From positions 88,823,187-88,887,186 of the forward strand of contig OX457036.1 in the NCBI GenBank assembly GCA_949752735.1: DNA of 64,000 nucleotides, given 5' to 3'. Numbering within the stretch: position 1 is the stretch's first letter; the number at the start of each line of letters is the position of its first letter. The position numbers were made by a program, and so were the translations under genes. The notes below the pieces were generated by a model, which was not told where the DNA came from, did not search any database, and was given only the letters and a program-made list of their open reading frames with translations. Of the stretch, positions 12,790-37,642 are shown one piece after another. The DNA is from Lumbricus terrestris. Lineage: Eukaryota > Annelida > Clitellata > Crassiclitellata > Lumbricidae.

Positions 12790-15496
12790 CAGTGGCGGCG
12801 CCAGGATTTCAGGTTTGGGGGGGGGGGCTGAAGCCCCAAGCCTTCCTCCCTCCCAGAGACGCAACTAGAACATTTTCTTCCCAGGGCAGTCATATTGCAA
12901 TCGCGCGAAGCTGCGAGTGCCGAATGCATGAACGAAGCACATACCGACCAAGGGTTTTACAAGAAATTGTGCACTGGCACAAACGCGCTCCACATTGCAA
13001 GATGTACATGTAGTTGGAGATTGAGTGGGTTATTTAAACGAAGTCAGCAATAATTGTTGAGGTTTTTGATTTTTGGTGTATCCGGTCGCAATCCTAGATT
13101 AAGTTCCGAATTATCATAAACAAAAGTGTCCAACTAAGGTGGCAAAAGAGAATGGGAGGTCCTCAAACGCGTCCGCGTAAAGTCTATACCGTGCCCGCAC
13201 TGTACCTGGTGTACCATACCCCGAAATTTCAGTCATCTGAGCTGAGTTGGTGACCGAGCTGAGCAAGGGCGATACAGTATATACAGTGCGTGTGCACACA
13301 GCAGCCCGAGTAGCTATGTGGTGCAGACAGTGAGGTAATGTAAAGTCCCTATTGTCTTTGACATACCGATATGCAAACACTAAAAAACCACGTTGACTAG
13401 AGTTCTAAATTATCACAATAAGAGGTGTCCAACACCGAATTAATATTCAGAAATTCCACAATACAATGGTGTGCAATTCAGAATAATCGTATAAAAAGTC
13501 AACCATGGACACAGACTCGAGATCCAAGTTGTCACAATAAAAGGTGTCCAACACAGTATTGATATTCCGAAATTTTACAATAAAATGGTGTGCAATTAAG
13601 TATTATCGTATGAAAAGTCGACCATGTACACGGACTCGAGTTCCAAGTTATCACAATAAAGGTGTCCAACAACGCATTAATATTCAGAAATTCCACATTA
13701 CAATGGTGTGCATTTCAGTATAATCGTATAAAAAGTCAACCATAGACGCAGACTCGTGTTCCAAGTTGTCACAATAAAAGGTGTCCAACACAGTAATAAT
13801 ATTCATAAATTTTACAATAAAATGGTGTGCAATTCAGTATTATCTTAAAAAAAGTCGATCATGGACACGGACTCGAGTTCCAAGTTATCACAATAAAGGT
13901 GTCCAACACAGTATTAATATTCATATATTTCACAATAAAATGGTGTGTAATTCAGTATTATCGTATTGAAAGTCGGCCATGGACACGGACTCGAGTTCCA
14001 AGTTATCACAATAAAGGTGTCCAACACAGTATTAATACTCAGAAATTTTACAATAAAAAAATAATCACAATAATGGACGGATCCGATTTGGCCAGGGTCT
14101 ATGAAAACAGAGGCCGTTACCCTGGACATTCAATTAAAATAATCACAAATAAAAATAAATCACAATAAAGGTGTCCAACAGCATTCACAGAACACTATTA
14201 TAATTATCTGCCTGCATATTACTAATAACAGAAAACAGTTTAAGTTTCCTTAATACAAAAATATGCATGCTTAGATATATGCACATAATTATTTTATGTA
14301 TATATATATTTATATGTATATATATATTTATATATATATATATACATATAATTATCTGAACACAAATGTTTTACATGTATATGCTAATAGCACTAGGACT
14401 TTTTAGTTGACCATTATATCAAACGTAGGCCTACATTCCCAGACAGTGGTGGTATACACAACAAGAATATAATAATTATTATACCGAAAATAACAAGAGC
14501 GCGCACATTTGAGGTGTGTAAGAGAAACATGACGCAAATCTGACAACTACATTGTTGTGTCAAAGGCATTTCTGTATAAAACGCAATATTCTGGATAACC
14601 AGCAGTCTGTAATATTATTTTCATGCATGATGTGCAGTACAGATGCAACACTACTATGGGAGTCTTTAAAAATTTTACATACTGCAGAGCTGTAAGTGTA
14701 CTCTGAATAGTTCAGCTCACTTTTGGGAAGGCTGACAGCTTCAATTTCATAAAAAAAGAAACGGTTTACAGTAGGCAGCTACTAAATGTAACAAAACTGG
14801 ATCACTAAGTTTGTAGCATTTGCTATGCAACGAATTAAATGACCTAAACAACTTAATATATATAATATTGTATATATAGTTGATTTCGATGCCATTGACC
14901 ATTGTCTAGCTTTCTTATTACGAAATAAACCGTAATGGATATTTTCTGCTTTTTGCTTTGGGGGCTGAACCGCATTTAGAGGTTATAACCCCTAGTACTC
15001 TGACGACGCCACTGGCGCAAGCATCTACGCTGTGATTATATAGTTGATTGCAGGAGGGAGAAAATCCTGAACATTCTTTTGTGACAATGATTAATTTTGT
15101 GAAATATGCGAAAAATCAAGGGAAAATACAGCTGTGCACCACTTTTTGAAGGACTAGGCAATTTCGATATTTCTATGCGTCTAATACTTATAAAACGGGT
15201 TCAATCTGAAACGAGGTGTCTAAGAGCCATGATGTTTCTTCGACAATTTCGACAACCCTGTCCGGTTGTATGGTCAAAAGGCAAGGGTGCAAACTTGTCA
15301 CCCGTTTTCATAGATTGAGGCCAAGAAATGAAGTCGCTAACTTCATTCTCAAATAGATTTCGATGCCGTTGATGATTGTCTAGTTTTCTTATTACGAAAT
15401 TAGCCGTTATAGACATTTTCCGCATTTTGCTTTGGGGGGCTGAGCCGCATTTAGGGGGGGCTTAGCCCCCTCCAGCCCCCCCTGGCGCCGCCACTG
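12790..15496. mobile_element. Nonautonomous hAT-like element, 2.7 kb
   Basis: The ends CAGTGGCGGCGCCAGG and CTGGCGCCGCCACTG are flanked by a perfect 8-bp duplication, CATCTGAC (12782-12789 and 15497-15504). Copy B has the site without the element (about 61715), which independently proves the insertion. The interior has minisatellite units, (AT)-rich DNA and no transposase. GGGGGGCTGAAGCC-type subterminal sequence is shared with smaller MITEs in the window. Confidence 0.93.
13400..14180. repeat. About 118-bp tandem repeat inside the hAT-like element
   Basis: Six or seven units each contain TCACAATAAAAGGTGTCCAAC, AATGGTGTGCAATTCAGTA and GACACGGACTCGAGTTCC. They diverge by a few bases and the last is truncated. 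The small open frames here are repeat artefacts. Confidence 0.9.
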
Positions 15497-15504
15497 CATC
15501 TGAC

Positions 15505-16065
15505 TGCAGCACTGACTTAGCTTAAGACTGAATGGATTCCGCTTTCGTTCAGCTGCCACCAAGGGCGAATACAGAAATTTTCGAGGGGGCCAAAAGTTTT
15601 TAAAAATTTGGTCTTGGGACAGTGAAAAAATTTTCGTCTTGGTCGCCAAAAAAACTGATGACCATTTTCTTAGTCATTTGTCTCGAATTCCCAAGAAAAG
15701 ATACCATTTTGTTCGCCAAAATGGTTGATGACTTTTTTTAGTCGTGCGGACCTCATATACGGACCTTGTGGGCGAGGGGAGGGTCCTACGGAACTACGAG
15801 TATATACTCATCGTGGGGGGCACGTAAACTTTCCAAGTCAGAAAAGCTGGTCAAAAATAAAGAAATTTCTAAATTCGTCAACAGATCAATCATCCGAAGT
15901 TTAACCATCAGATTATCCGATTTACTCATATAGCGCCATAGAGAGACAGCCTACGAAGTCCACTGACGAGAAGAGTTCATGACAACAATCTCTGCATTGA
16001 CAATCAATTACATAATAATTCAGGTCGCCAAAATGTTTTATATTATGTCATTCAAATCAACACAT
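15505..16065. other. Duplication scrap and partial MITE, no gene
   Basis: 15505-15560 matches 61726-61780 of copy B. The rest shows the AGGGCGAATACAGAAATTTT end and GATGACTTTTTTTAGTC interior of a MITE without a clear right end. Confidence 0.55.
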
Positions 16066-16069
16066 GCAT

Positions 16070-16410
16070 CAAAAATACATGCGTACATACATACATGCAT
16101 GCATAAATTCATGCACACATACATAGTACATACATACATACATACATACATACATACATACATACATACATACATACATACATACATACATACATACATA
16201 CATACATACATACATACATACATACATACATACATACATACATACATACATGTACATACATACATGCATACATTCATGTACATACATACATGCATACATG
16301 CATACATACATACATACATACATACATACATACATACATACATACATACATACATACATACATACATGCATACATGCATACATACATACATACATACATA
16401 CATACATACA

Positions 16411-16444
<34 letters not shown>

Positions 16445-16670
16445 CATATATACATACATACATACATACATACATACATACATACATGAAAAATTCATGC
16501 GTATGTACAATTGTACATATATGCTTACATGCATTCGTGTATACATACACGCATGCATGCATACAAACATGCATAATGCAGCATAAAGAAGTACTTGCAT
16601 AAACACATACATGCGTGCACGCATATAATATACATACAAACACCCACATACAAACACACATACATGACTG
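16070..16670. repeat. (CATA)n/(CATG)n microsatellite, about 600 bp
   Basis: Long runs of ACAT units with CATGCATG interruptions. Copy B has only a short, degenerate tract here (63176-63330). Open frames of over 200 residues (YIHTYIHT on plus, MYVCMYVC on minus) are repeat artefacts. Confidence 0.97.
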
Positions 16671-16797
16671 GGTATATTAATATTTTAATATCCCTAAACA
16701 TAATAATAGTATTATTTTACACGTGTACTGCACAGTCCAGCGTCTGCAAATGACGTGTTTTAAAGTAGAATCAGAAAACGTTCAACAGGAAATCGCT

Positions 16798-16803
16798 TTT
16801 ATT
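16798..16803 (-). promoter_or_regulatory. Possible polyadenylation signal of the LARGE-like gene
   Basis: AATAAA on the minus strand lies about 470 bases past the stop, in sequence conserved between the two duplication copies. The equivalent place in copy B reads AGTAAA. Only consensus and position support it. Confidence 0.3.
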
Positions 16804-17268
16804 TGTAGTCACTTTAATTAATTATCAGCTAATAAATATCTTCGTATACAAATTCCGAGGGCCATCAAAATCATTGGGAATTCAGATGACTACAGAGTTC
16901 GTGAAATATTACTGGTAGAAATTACCCCTAATCAGCTAATCAACTGTTCTGTCTAATTTAAGCCTACATTATTAATTTTGTCTGTTTTAAACCATTGGTT
17001 ATTAGACTAATAATTATGTCTACATTGTTGTCTGCTTGAAAGCCTTTAGGCCAAGTGAATAACAGACCTATAGACTACTCTCCTGAATTCTTCTAGCACC
17101 TTCTGAAATTTCTCTTTGCCGATTCCTGCCACTCTGTTGAATGGCCACGTATAAGATTCTTTTCCGACAAAGAAATTTCCTCAGTTAATCTCATGTCGTG
17201 TTGTAGCTTAATGTGCGTCAATAGTTTCTCGGATGTTACGATTTTTCTTAGAGTCGAGTAAACCGTTT

Positions 17269-31446
<14,178 letters not shown>

Positions 31447-31532
31447 GTTTCTCGCTAGAATTGCCACAAACACCTTCAAGTGCTTTGGAAGCAGGTTACT
31501 CGGATTTACTCCAAACACATAATAAAAACAGT

Positions 31533-32406
31533 CATGGGCGCCCGCAGAAATTTTTGCAGGGGGGGCAAAAAATTTACGATGGTCACCAAATTTTTTAGTA
31601 CCAGGAGCTTGAAAAATGCTATGCTGGAAATTAAGAATAGAGACATTTTTCAAAGAGGTTTCTAATGCAAATTTCTCAGTTTCATTTTGTGCATAATTTT
31701 TAATATGAATAGTTTCCTTAGAAATTTTTTAAAATTAAAAAAGCAGATGTTAGAAATTAGTCTTATAAAGGTTCACTATATAAGTCCATAGAATGAATAA
31801 ATGTACGGAAAATAGGTGTCAGTTTTCAAGGGGCAAGTGCTCCTCTATATGCTTCTAAAGCGCCACTAGATAGACAATCGCAGGGCACCAGCTTTTTCAC
31901 ATGTGCTGCATCGAATCAGAAGAATATTCCAAAGAGTAGTCAGAAATAGGTCCGAGTCTGGCAGCCAGAGGGTCAGAGTAACTGTTAATTCGGGAATAAG
32001 CAAATCTTTCTGATGTGATTTCAGTGTACTTAGAGAAATTTTCAATTTTTTTTATTAGGATTTAAGTTTTTGCAGTTGTGATTATTTGCACTACAGCTGG
32101 ATTCCACTCAAGTAGGCCATAATCAATAGGCCTGCTGTTTGCATTGGCGCCCGCAGGAGGGTTGAGAGCCAATAGTCATCGTTACAGTTTTTAGAAAGAG
32201 CTTGAACATGCAAGGCAGAAAGTTATCAGAGCATGTTTATTTCTATAGAGATCTCTAAACGTATAGATTTGTGACTATCATTCATACCATTGGTGCATTA
32301 AGGCAAAGAAATTTGCTAAAAACCCAAAAGTAGTAGTTGAAAACATAGGTTTGAATTTTCCAGGGGGGGCAAGTGCCCCCCTTGCCCCTATGCGCGGGCG
32401 CCCATG
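31533..32406. mobile_element. hAT-like MITE directly upstream of the LARGE-like start codon
   Basis: The ends CATGGGCGCCCGC and GCGGGCGCCCATG are flanked by AAAACAGT on both sides (31525-31532, 32407-32414). The near end is 87 bp from the ATG of exon 1, so it lies in the 5' UTR or core promoter. The interior carries a short dispersed repeat (GCAGGGCACCAGC at 31881) and no transposase. Confidence 0.92.
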
Positions 32407-32414
32407 AAAACAGT

Positions 32415-33578
32415 TCAAATAATCTACTCATAGAACAACACGACAAATATCCAGAGAAACCGGAATTCATCGGTCCAGTGTTGCTTGAATAATCCATTAA
32501 GATCTTCGACTTAACAAGTGCCTTAATTAAGAAGAAGCCAGCACAGGAACTGACGGAAGCTAATCATCGGACACGTTTGAACAAACCAAGATTCGTAGCT
32601 TTCTATCCATTCAAATTTAAGATAGGTTGGAATCATATTTTGGTGAAAGTCTCTAAATATCGGGAGCATTTTAGTATGATTAATTAATTATCGGGCATTA
32701 GAGATAAGGTTAGACTAGGCCCTATTTGAAATAAACAGTTTGGCTTAGGCCTACTTTCTATTGAACCACAGTATATTATAGCCTAATTTTTTATACAAAT
32801 TAAGGTCTACAGAATAATCTTAAACCGTGACAACGTGACATTATACTCAGAACCATAAGCATTAGTTTAGGGAAACCCGGAAAAGTCATCTATTCGTAAT
32901 CGTGATCTCCAAATTTCCAAGGCGTCACTAGAACGACAAGCGCCGGGCACCAGCTTATTCACGAGCGCTGATTATTTTACCCATCAGAAAGAGTCATTAC
33001 ATGGAAACCAAGGTAGGAAAAAAGTTTTTTAATTGTATAAGTAGACTATAATAGGGGCCTACTTGTCTAATTCCGTTGAAGACAAAATGGAATAGTCGAG
33101 GACGTTCTTTGCATTCTGAAGAAGAGCTGCAAGTAATGGAAAGGAAACCAACAACGGTACAACAAATGCTTAAATAACCATTTTAAATCCTAACATAATC
33201 TCATACACGGCTTATTTAAAACAGCTGGAGGCTTAATTACTTTACCATAACGGTTTCATGATAATGATTTTAATTATTTATTTATTTACTGGTAATTTGA
33301 TATAGCGCTCCTTCAAGGTTATCTACTCAGGAATATAAATTCCGGTCCGGTAAATGACAGTCTTAATAATAAGTTTATTAAGCTGCTATGTTATGTGTTA
33401 CATGTAGTCTATAAAGTGGTCTAAAATCTGTTTGGTTGCGTAATTTGTTTTTGTAACAAATTGTAAGTGCCTTAAACTTCACTCAGCCGCTCAGCCGCTT
33501 AATTAGTCAGATAGCCTAATACGCTTAATTAGTATGAAAAGTTGTCAGATTAATATGACTGCGGTATCGTCTTAATAT
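32415..33578. other. Possible promoter region of the LARGE-like gene; no gene seen
   Basis: It contains a copy of the GCCGGGCACCAGCTTATTC repeat (32942) and a SINE-family-2 tail remnant (33295-33340, TATAGCGCTCCTTCAAGG). No coding signal or clear TATA-initiator pair can be claimed. Confidence 0.4.
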
Positions 33579-33586
33579 CCAACAAG

Positions 33587-34019
33587 CATAGATGTAAAAA
33601 ACGTTTTTTTCCGTTTTTTATTCACTCCCAAAAAACGTCGTTTTTTTCGTTTTTTATTTTTCCCATCGTTTTTTATCGTTTTTTATTTTTTCTTTAACTT
33701 TATTTATTCATTTACTTTCGGTTATTATTTTCCTTAATTTTAATTTTTTCGGATATTCCTTATGTTTTCCGCCAACTCTCAAGAATTCGGCTAACTAAAG
33801 TCATTATTTCATCCTTTAACATCATCATTTAAGAGATAGCCTTCGTGTAGTAGGTTCCTAATGAATGTTTTCAAGGTTAAAATGCGGTTTTAGATGCAGC
33901 AAAGTCAAATTATTTACCGTTTCCGTTTTTTATCGTTTTTTTGTCGTTTTTTATTTTTTCGAAAAAAACGACGTTTTTTTCCGTTTTTTATTCCGTTTTC
34001 ATCGTTTTTTACATCTATG
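33587..34019. mobile_element. T-rich MITE, hAT-like
   Basis: The ends CATAGATGTAAAAAACG and CGTTTTTTACATCTATG are perfect inverted repeats flanked by CCAACAAG (33579-33586, 34020-34027). Subterminal arrays of CGTTTTTTAT and AAAAAACGACG face each other. Related to 51034-52420. Confidence 0.93.
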
Positions 34020-34027
34020 CCAACAAG

Positions 34028-34860
34028 TAGCTATAGTGAACTTGAATAACGCGGCCAAAGAGGAAAGTCATGGGTGGTTTATCATCAGTGTTTAATCCAG
34101 ACGTGTCCATGGAGGAGGGGGGAAAGATCCCCCACAGAAATGTCATCCTTTCCCAAAAATTTGACAAAATGAAAAGTTTTTTGCTGTTTAGGCTACATTA
34201 TTGTATCAAATGGCTATTATGCTTATAATTATCACATTGTGATATAATTATTGTCTACTATTATATGATTTTTGTGTTATTGTTTGCATATTATAATAGC
34301 CTATATGATACTATCACATTATAATGAGTAAGCCTACAATTTACTCCATAGGCCATATTAAATTGTGTGCAAATACTATTTTTGTCCAACTAAAATGAAA
34401 GAAATGACCCCCAGAAAATGTCTCCTGAGCCTTCTTGCTGTTGAACAATATCACATACTTGCACGGCCAAAGTAGGCCTGCGAGCAGTGGCGTAGTTAGG
34501 GGAGATTAATTGGCATCTGAACTCCCGCATCACCAAAATCGAGAAAACCTCGTTACATCTGCATAAAACGCTCGAGAAATCCTTAAAGAGTTGACAGAAT
34601 TTATGACAAGAACGTGAGTTACATTCGAATGTTATGTGAAGCCACACGAAGGCCATCTATGGATTCAGGGCGCCATATGGTAGACATTCTATGGAGCATT
34701 ATTATCGACGTCTGACCACATCTACATTGTTACACATCTACAATGCACATTGTTACCCTCACCGTCTACGCTGAGCGTAGATTTGCCGATCGCTTCAAAC
34801 AACTCATTAGCTGTTGCTCGTTATTTAGTCGGTTAGCCTAAGTGTAAACGTGTCCACTGT
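34028..34860. other. No gene seen; solo MITE end
   Basis: CAGTGGCGTAGTTAGGGG at 34486 looks like an isolated hAT-type terminus. The minus frame 34390-34656 has no recognisable domain. Confidence 0.4.
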
Positions 34861-34867
34861 TTTATTT

Positions 34868-35094
34868 ATTCATTCTATTCATTTCTCCATTTCTATAGCG
34901 CCCCTTCAAGCCCGCTGCTCAGAGGCGCTCCCTACTACAGTGCGAACACTGCATCTGAGTTTCACGTCCAAGCGCACGAGCAATTGCAAGTGAATAACTT
35001 GCTCAAGATCCCTACGCTGCGACTTGAGGTGGATTCGAACCTGGAACCCTCCGGCTCCAAGGACCGAACACCATCACTACACCACCGAGCCCCA
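34868..35094 (-). repeat. tRNA-derived SINE with V-like core (family 2)
   Basis: The full-length relative of 27490-27716: a head with GATTCGAATCC-type B box (GGATTCGAACC on plus), a core with GAGCAAGTTATTCACTTGC and CAATTGCTCG, and a tail with GAGCGCCTCTGAGC and GGGGCGCTATAGA. Confidence 0.75.
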
Positions 35095-35275
35095 CATTAG
35101 TGTAAAGTATCTAGTGGTGTATAATAAGTGCTCATTGGTGCAAAAAGTGTTCATTGGTGTGTAAGTGTCCATTGGTGTAAAAGTGTCTATTGGTGTAAAA
35201 GTGTCCATTGGTACAAAAGTGTTCATTGGTGTAACAGTGTTCATTAGTGTAAAAGTTTCCATTGGTGTAAAAAAA
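35095..35275. repeat. 18-bp tandem repeat, about 10 copies
   Basis: Units of AAGTGTCCATTGGTGTAA with small variation. Read on the minus strand the period gives a regular hexapeptide (MDTFTP), which I regard as an artefact. Confidence 0.9.
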
Positions 35276-35499
35276 ACTAGACTATCTTTGGGCTTTATGA
35301 GAAACAATTTTTAGAAATTAATTTAAATAATAAAGCGCAGGTATGACCTACGATTGTGCATTAAATTTATAAATACAATATAATTTTATTCAGTCATAAT
35401 AGCCTAAATTTGAAGTTCAAGCCAGATTGTAGTGAATTGTCTATAATAGATCTATTTTATTCAAAATAGTATGAATCATAAACTTTTTGTGTGTGTTGG

Positions 35500-35568
<69 letters not shown>
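35500..35568. repeat. (AT)n microsatellite
   Basis: About 34 TA units. Confidence 0.97.
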
Positions 35569-35571
<3 letters not shown>

Positions 35572-35877
35572 TCTATGACTACCCAGTCAAGGCCATAAAA
35601 GTCTGGGGCCAATGCATTTGCCCCTGCCGCCGTCTGGGCCATAGGCGGAGACCTGGGCCGAGAATTGGGGGGGACGGAAAGACGCGAGATTTTCGAGAAA
35701 ATTTCTGACGACCGGCGAAATCTGCGGGAAAAAAAATTTTTTCGCCGCCCAAAAAGTTGATGACCTTTTTTTTTTTTTTTTTTTTTTTTTTAGGTCATTA
35801 GGCCGAATCTTGACGAAATATTTCTATTTTCGCCGCCAAAAAAGTTGATGACCTTTTTTTTTTTTAGTCATCAGGCC

Positions 35878-36918
35878 TGTAGCGGTTGAATGCTTCTTGT
35901 CAAACAAAACCTATTAAACAATGCTATGTATAATGATTAATGTAGGTAAGAATTAAGTTAGATAATTGGTGGCGTATTTAGAAATATATTTAATCATAAT
36001 TTGTGGCTTAATATAACAATTATTAATAATAATGAAATCAACATGCGCTACAACAATTGACTCAACATTACGGAGTGGCGGAAAGCAGCGTTAACGAAAG
36101 CAGACGGTAAACATTTTGCCAAACGATACCCAGACATCGATGGAGCTGAGCAAGGAGAGGGTCGAAAAGATATTTCGAGCGATGGCGTCTGTCGGCAAAT
36201 ACGGAGCCAGTCGTTGGTAATTCGAATATCTGGAACTTGATTTATGGGTGTGGAGAGCGACACGTTGTCGACTTGTCCCACTGTCGAACTTTGAGACGTT
36301 TGAAGCGAAGTTCCGAGGCGAAGCGAGTGAACTGTGCGAAGCAGTGTGACTCTTGGCGACGATTTGCGAATCGGTCGAACGTTGAAGTTGGGATCGAACT
36401 CTGAAGCGATCCGTGGTGAAACATTTGCAGCAAGACGAGGAGGAAGAATCGGTTGAGCGACGGGTGAATTCCTATGCTCGACAAAATCCGAGGAAGAAGG
36501 AGAAACACGCTGGGTTACTGTTTCAAGCTACAGTACCCATCGACAAGCAACTACCGAGAAATCTGGACTGACGGCAAGTGAGAAGATCGCGACCTTCTTC
36601 AACTTTCCCTTCAATCCATTCCCTGCGGAAGTTGAAAAGCATTTCTACATCCACCAGAAGGACGATGTGGAAAGATAAGAAATACACATAATATTATTAT
36701 AATTAATACGCCACAAATAGGTAGATAAGATTCTTTTCTTTGAATTGCATTTATTGACTGAAATGTTATTTTAAATTATATCTTTATATTAATTACAGTC
36801 TCATTTGTTCTAGGTCGTAGGTTGCTATTATACCATTATTCACCCAACAGCCTCTGAGCATAAAGTTCACCTTCAATATTCTAGACTTAATAAATCCGGA
36901 ATATAGGGGGTAGTGACA
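35878..36918 (+). repeat. 5' LTR of the Gmr1-like element
   Basis: Begins TGTAGCGGTTGAATGC and ends TAGTGACA. It contains promoter and polyadenylation functions by family knowledge; I cannot place them exactly. A possible primer-binding site starts at 36923 (TGGGTGCCCACG). Confidence 0.93.
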
Positions 36919-37231
36919 AGAGTGGGTGCCCACGCCGGGATATTTTAGACAGTTGAAAATGTCATTTGAGTATTGTTATAGTGGCAAACTTTGAACAATT
37001 GTTGCTAGTGATTATTAGAGAGACAATTTTAACTGATTGGCATCTGAGTTGAAGTAGTACATTGCTTATTGAAAAGTGCACAATAGGTTGTGTAAACTTT
37101 TAGATATTAGCTTTTGTGGAACTGAATTTCTCTTTGTAGAATTGAACAATTTCTATCTGTTAGAAATTTATATAGTGCACGTTGTAGCCTATATTTGTAA
37201 CAAGTGAAAAATCATAAGTAAGACAGTAAGC

Positions 37232-37642
37232 ATGTCTGTTACTGATTTCGAAGCCTGGTTGGAAATTGCCAAACAGATGAACATGGAGGGAGATGAGATG
37301 AAAGCCTTCATAAAAGAGAGACAGGCGGAACTAAGGCAAGAGAGAGTAATTGAGAGGGAGATTGCTAAAGAGGCGAAGCTAGCTGAAGCTGAATTAAAGA
37401 AAATTGAGATAGAAGCAGCAGCAGAAGTCAAGAGACTTGAGATAGAAGCAAGAAAAGCAGAGAGGGAAGCTGAAGCGGCAGCAGAAACGAGAAAAGCTGA
37501 AGCAGAAGCAGAAACGAGAAAAGCAGAAACGAGAAAAGCTGAAACAGAGGCTGCAATGCAGGCAAAGAAGGCGGAAGTGGAATTGGAAGCGATTAGGAGT
37601 GCTGAGACAAGCGAGAGAAAATCGTTTGGCAACAGATGCTAG
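37232..37642 (+). CDS. Gag N-terminal frame (coiled-coil) of the Gmr1-like element
   Basis: 136 codons start MSVTDFEAWLEIAKQMNMEG and continue as a Glu/Lys/Ala-rich helix (EAEAETRKAETRKAE type), a probable coiled coil. The frame ends at TAG after SFGNRC. It overlaps the long gag-pol frame by 44 bases in another frame, and the coiled-coil character continues there (REQREHQLEIKRLEAQ). It is likely the true gag start, joined to the long frame by +1 frameshifting or separated by a recent mutation. Confidence 0.7.
   Translation: MSVTDFEAWLEIAKQMNMEGDEMKAFIKERQAELRQERVIEREIAKEAKLAEAELKKIEIEAAAEVKRLEIEARKAEREAEAAAETRKAEAEAETRKAETRKAETEAAMQAKKAEVELEAIRSAETSERKSFGNRC

Noticed and set aside
15979..16661. 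Open frames of 207 codons on both strands (YIHTYIHT, MYVCMYVC)
   Set aside because: Pure by-product of a CATA microsatellite, which has no stop in several frames.
17060..17190. Minus-strand frame FFVGKESYT... in both duplication copies, with an in-frame 15-bp difference
   Set aside because: It lies past the LARGE-like stop in the 3' UTR, is preceded directly by TGA, and has no acceptor conserved in both copies.
36048..36508. Minus-strand frames of 77 and 88 codons, identical at 42428-42888
   Set aside because: They are the two identical LTRs read backwards.
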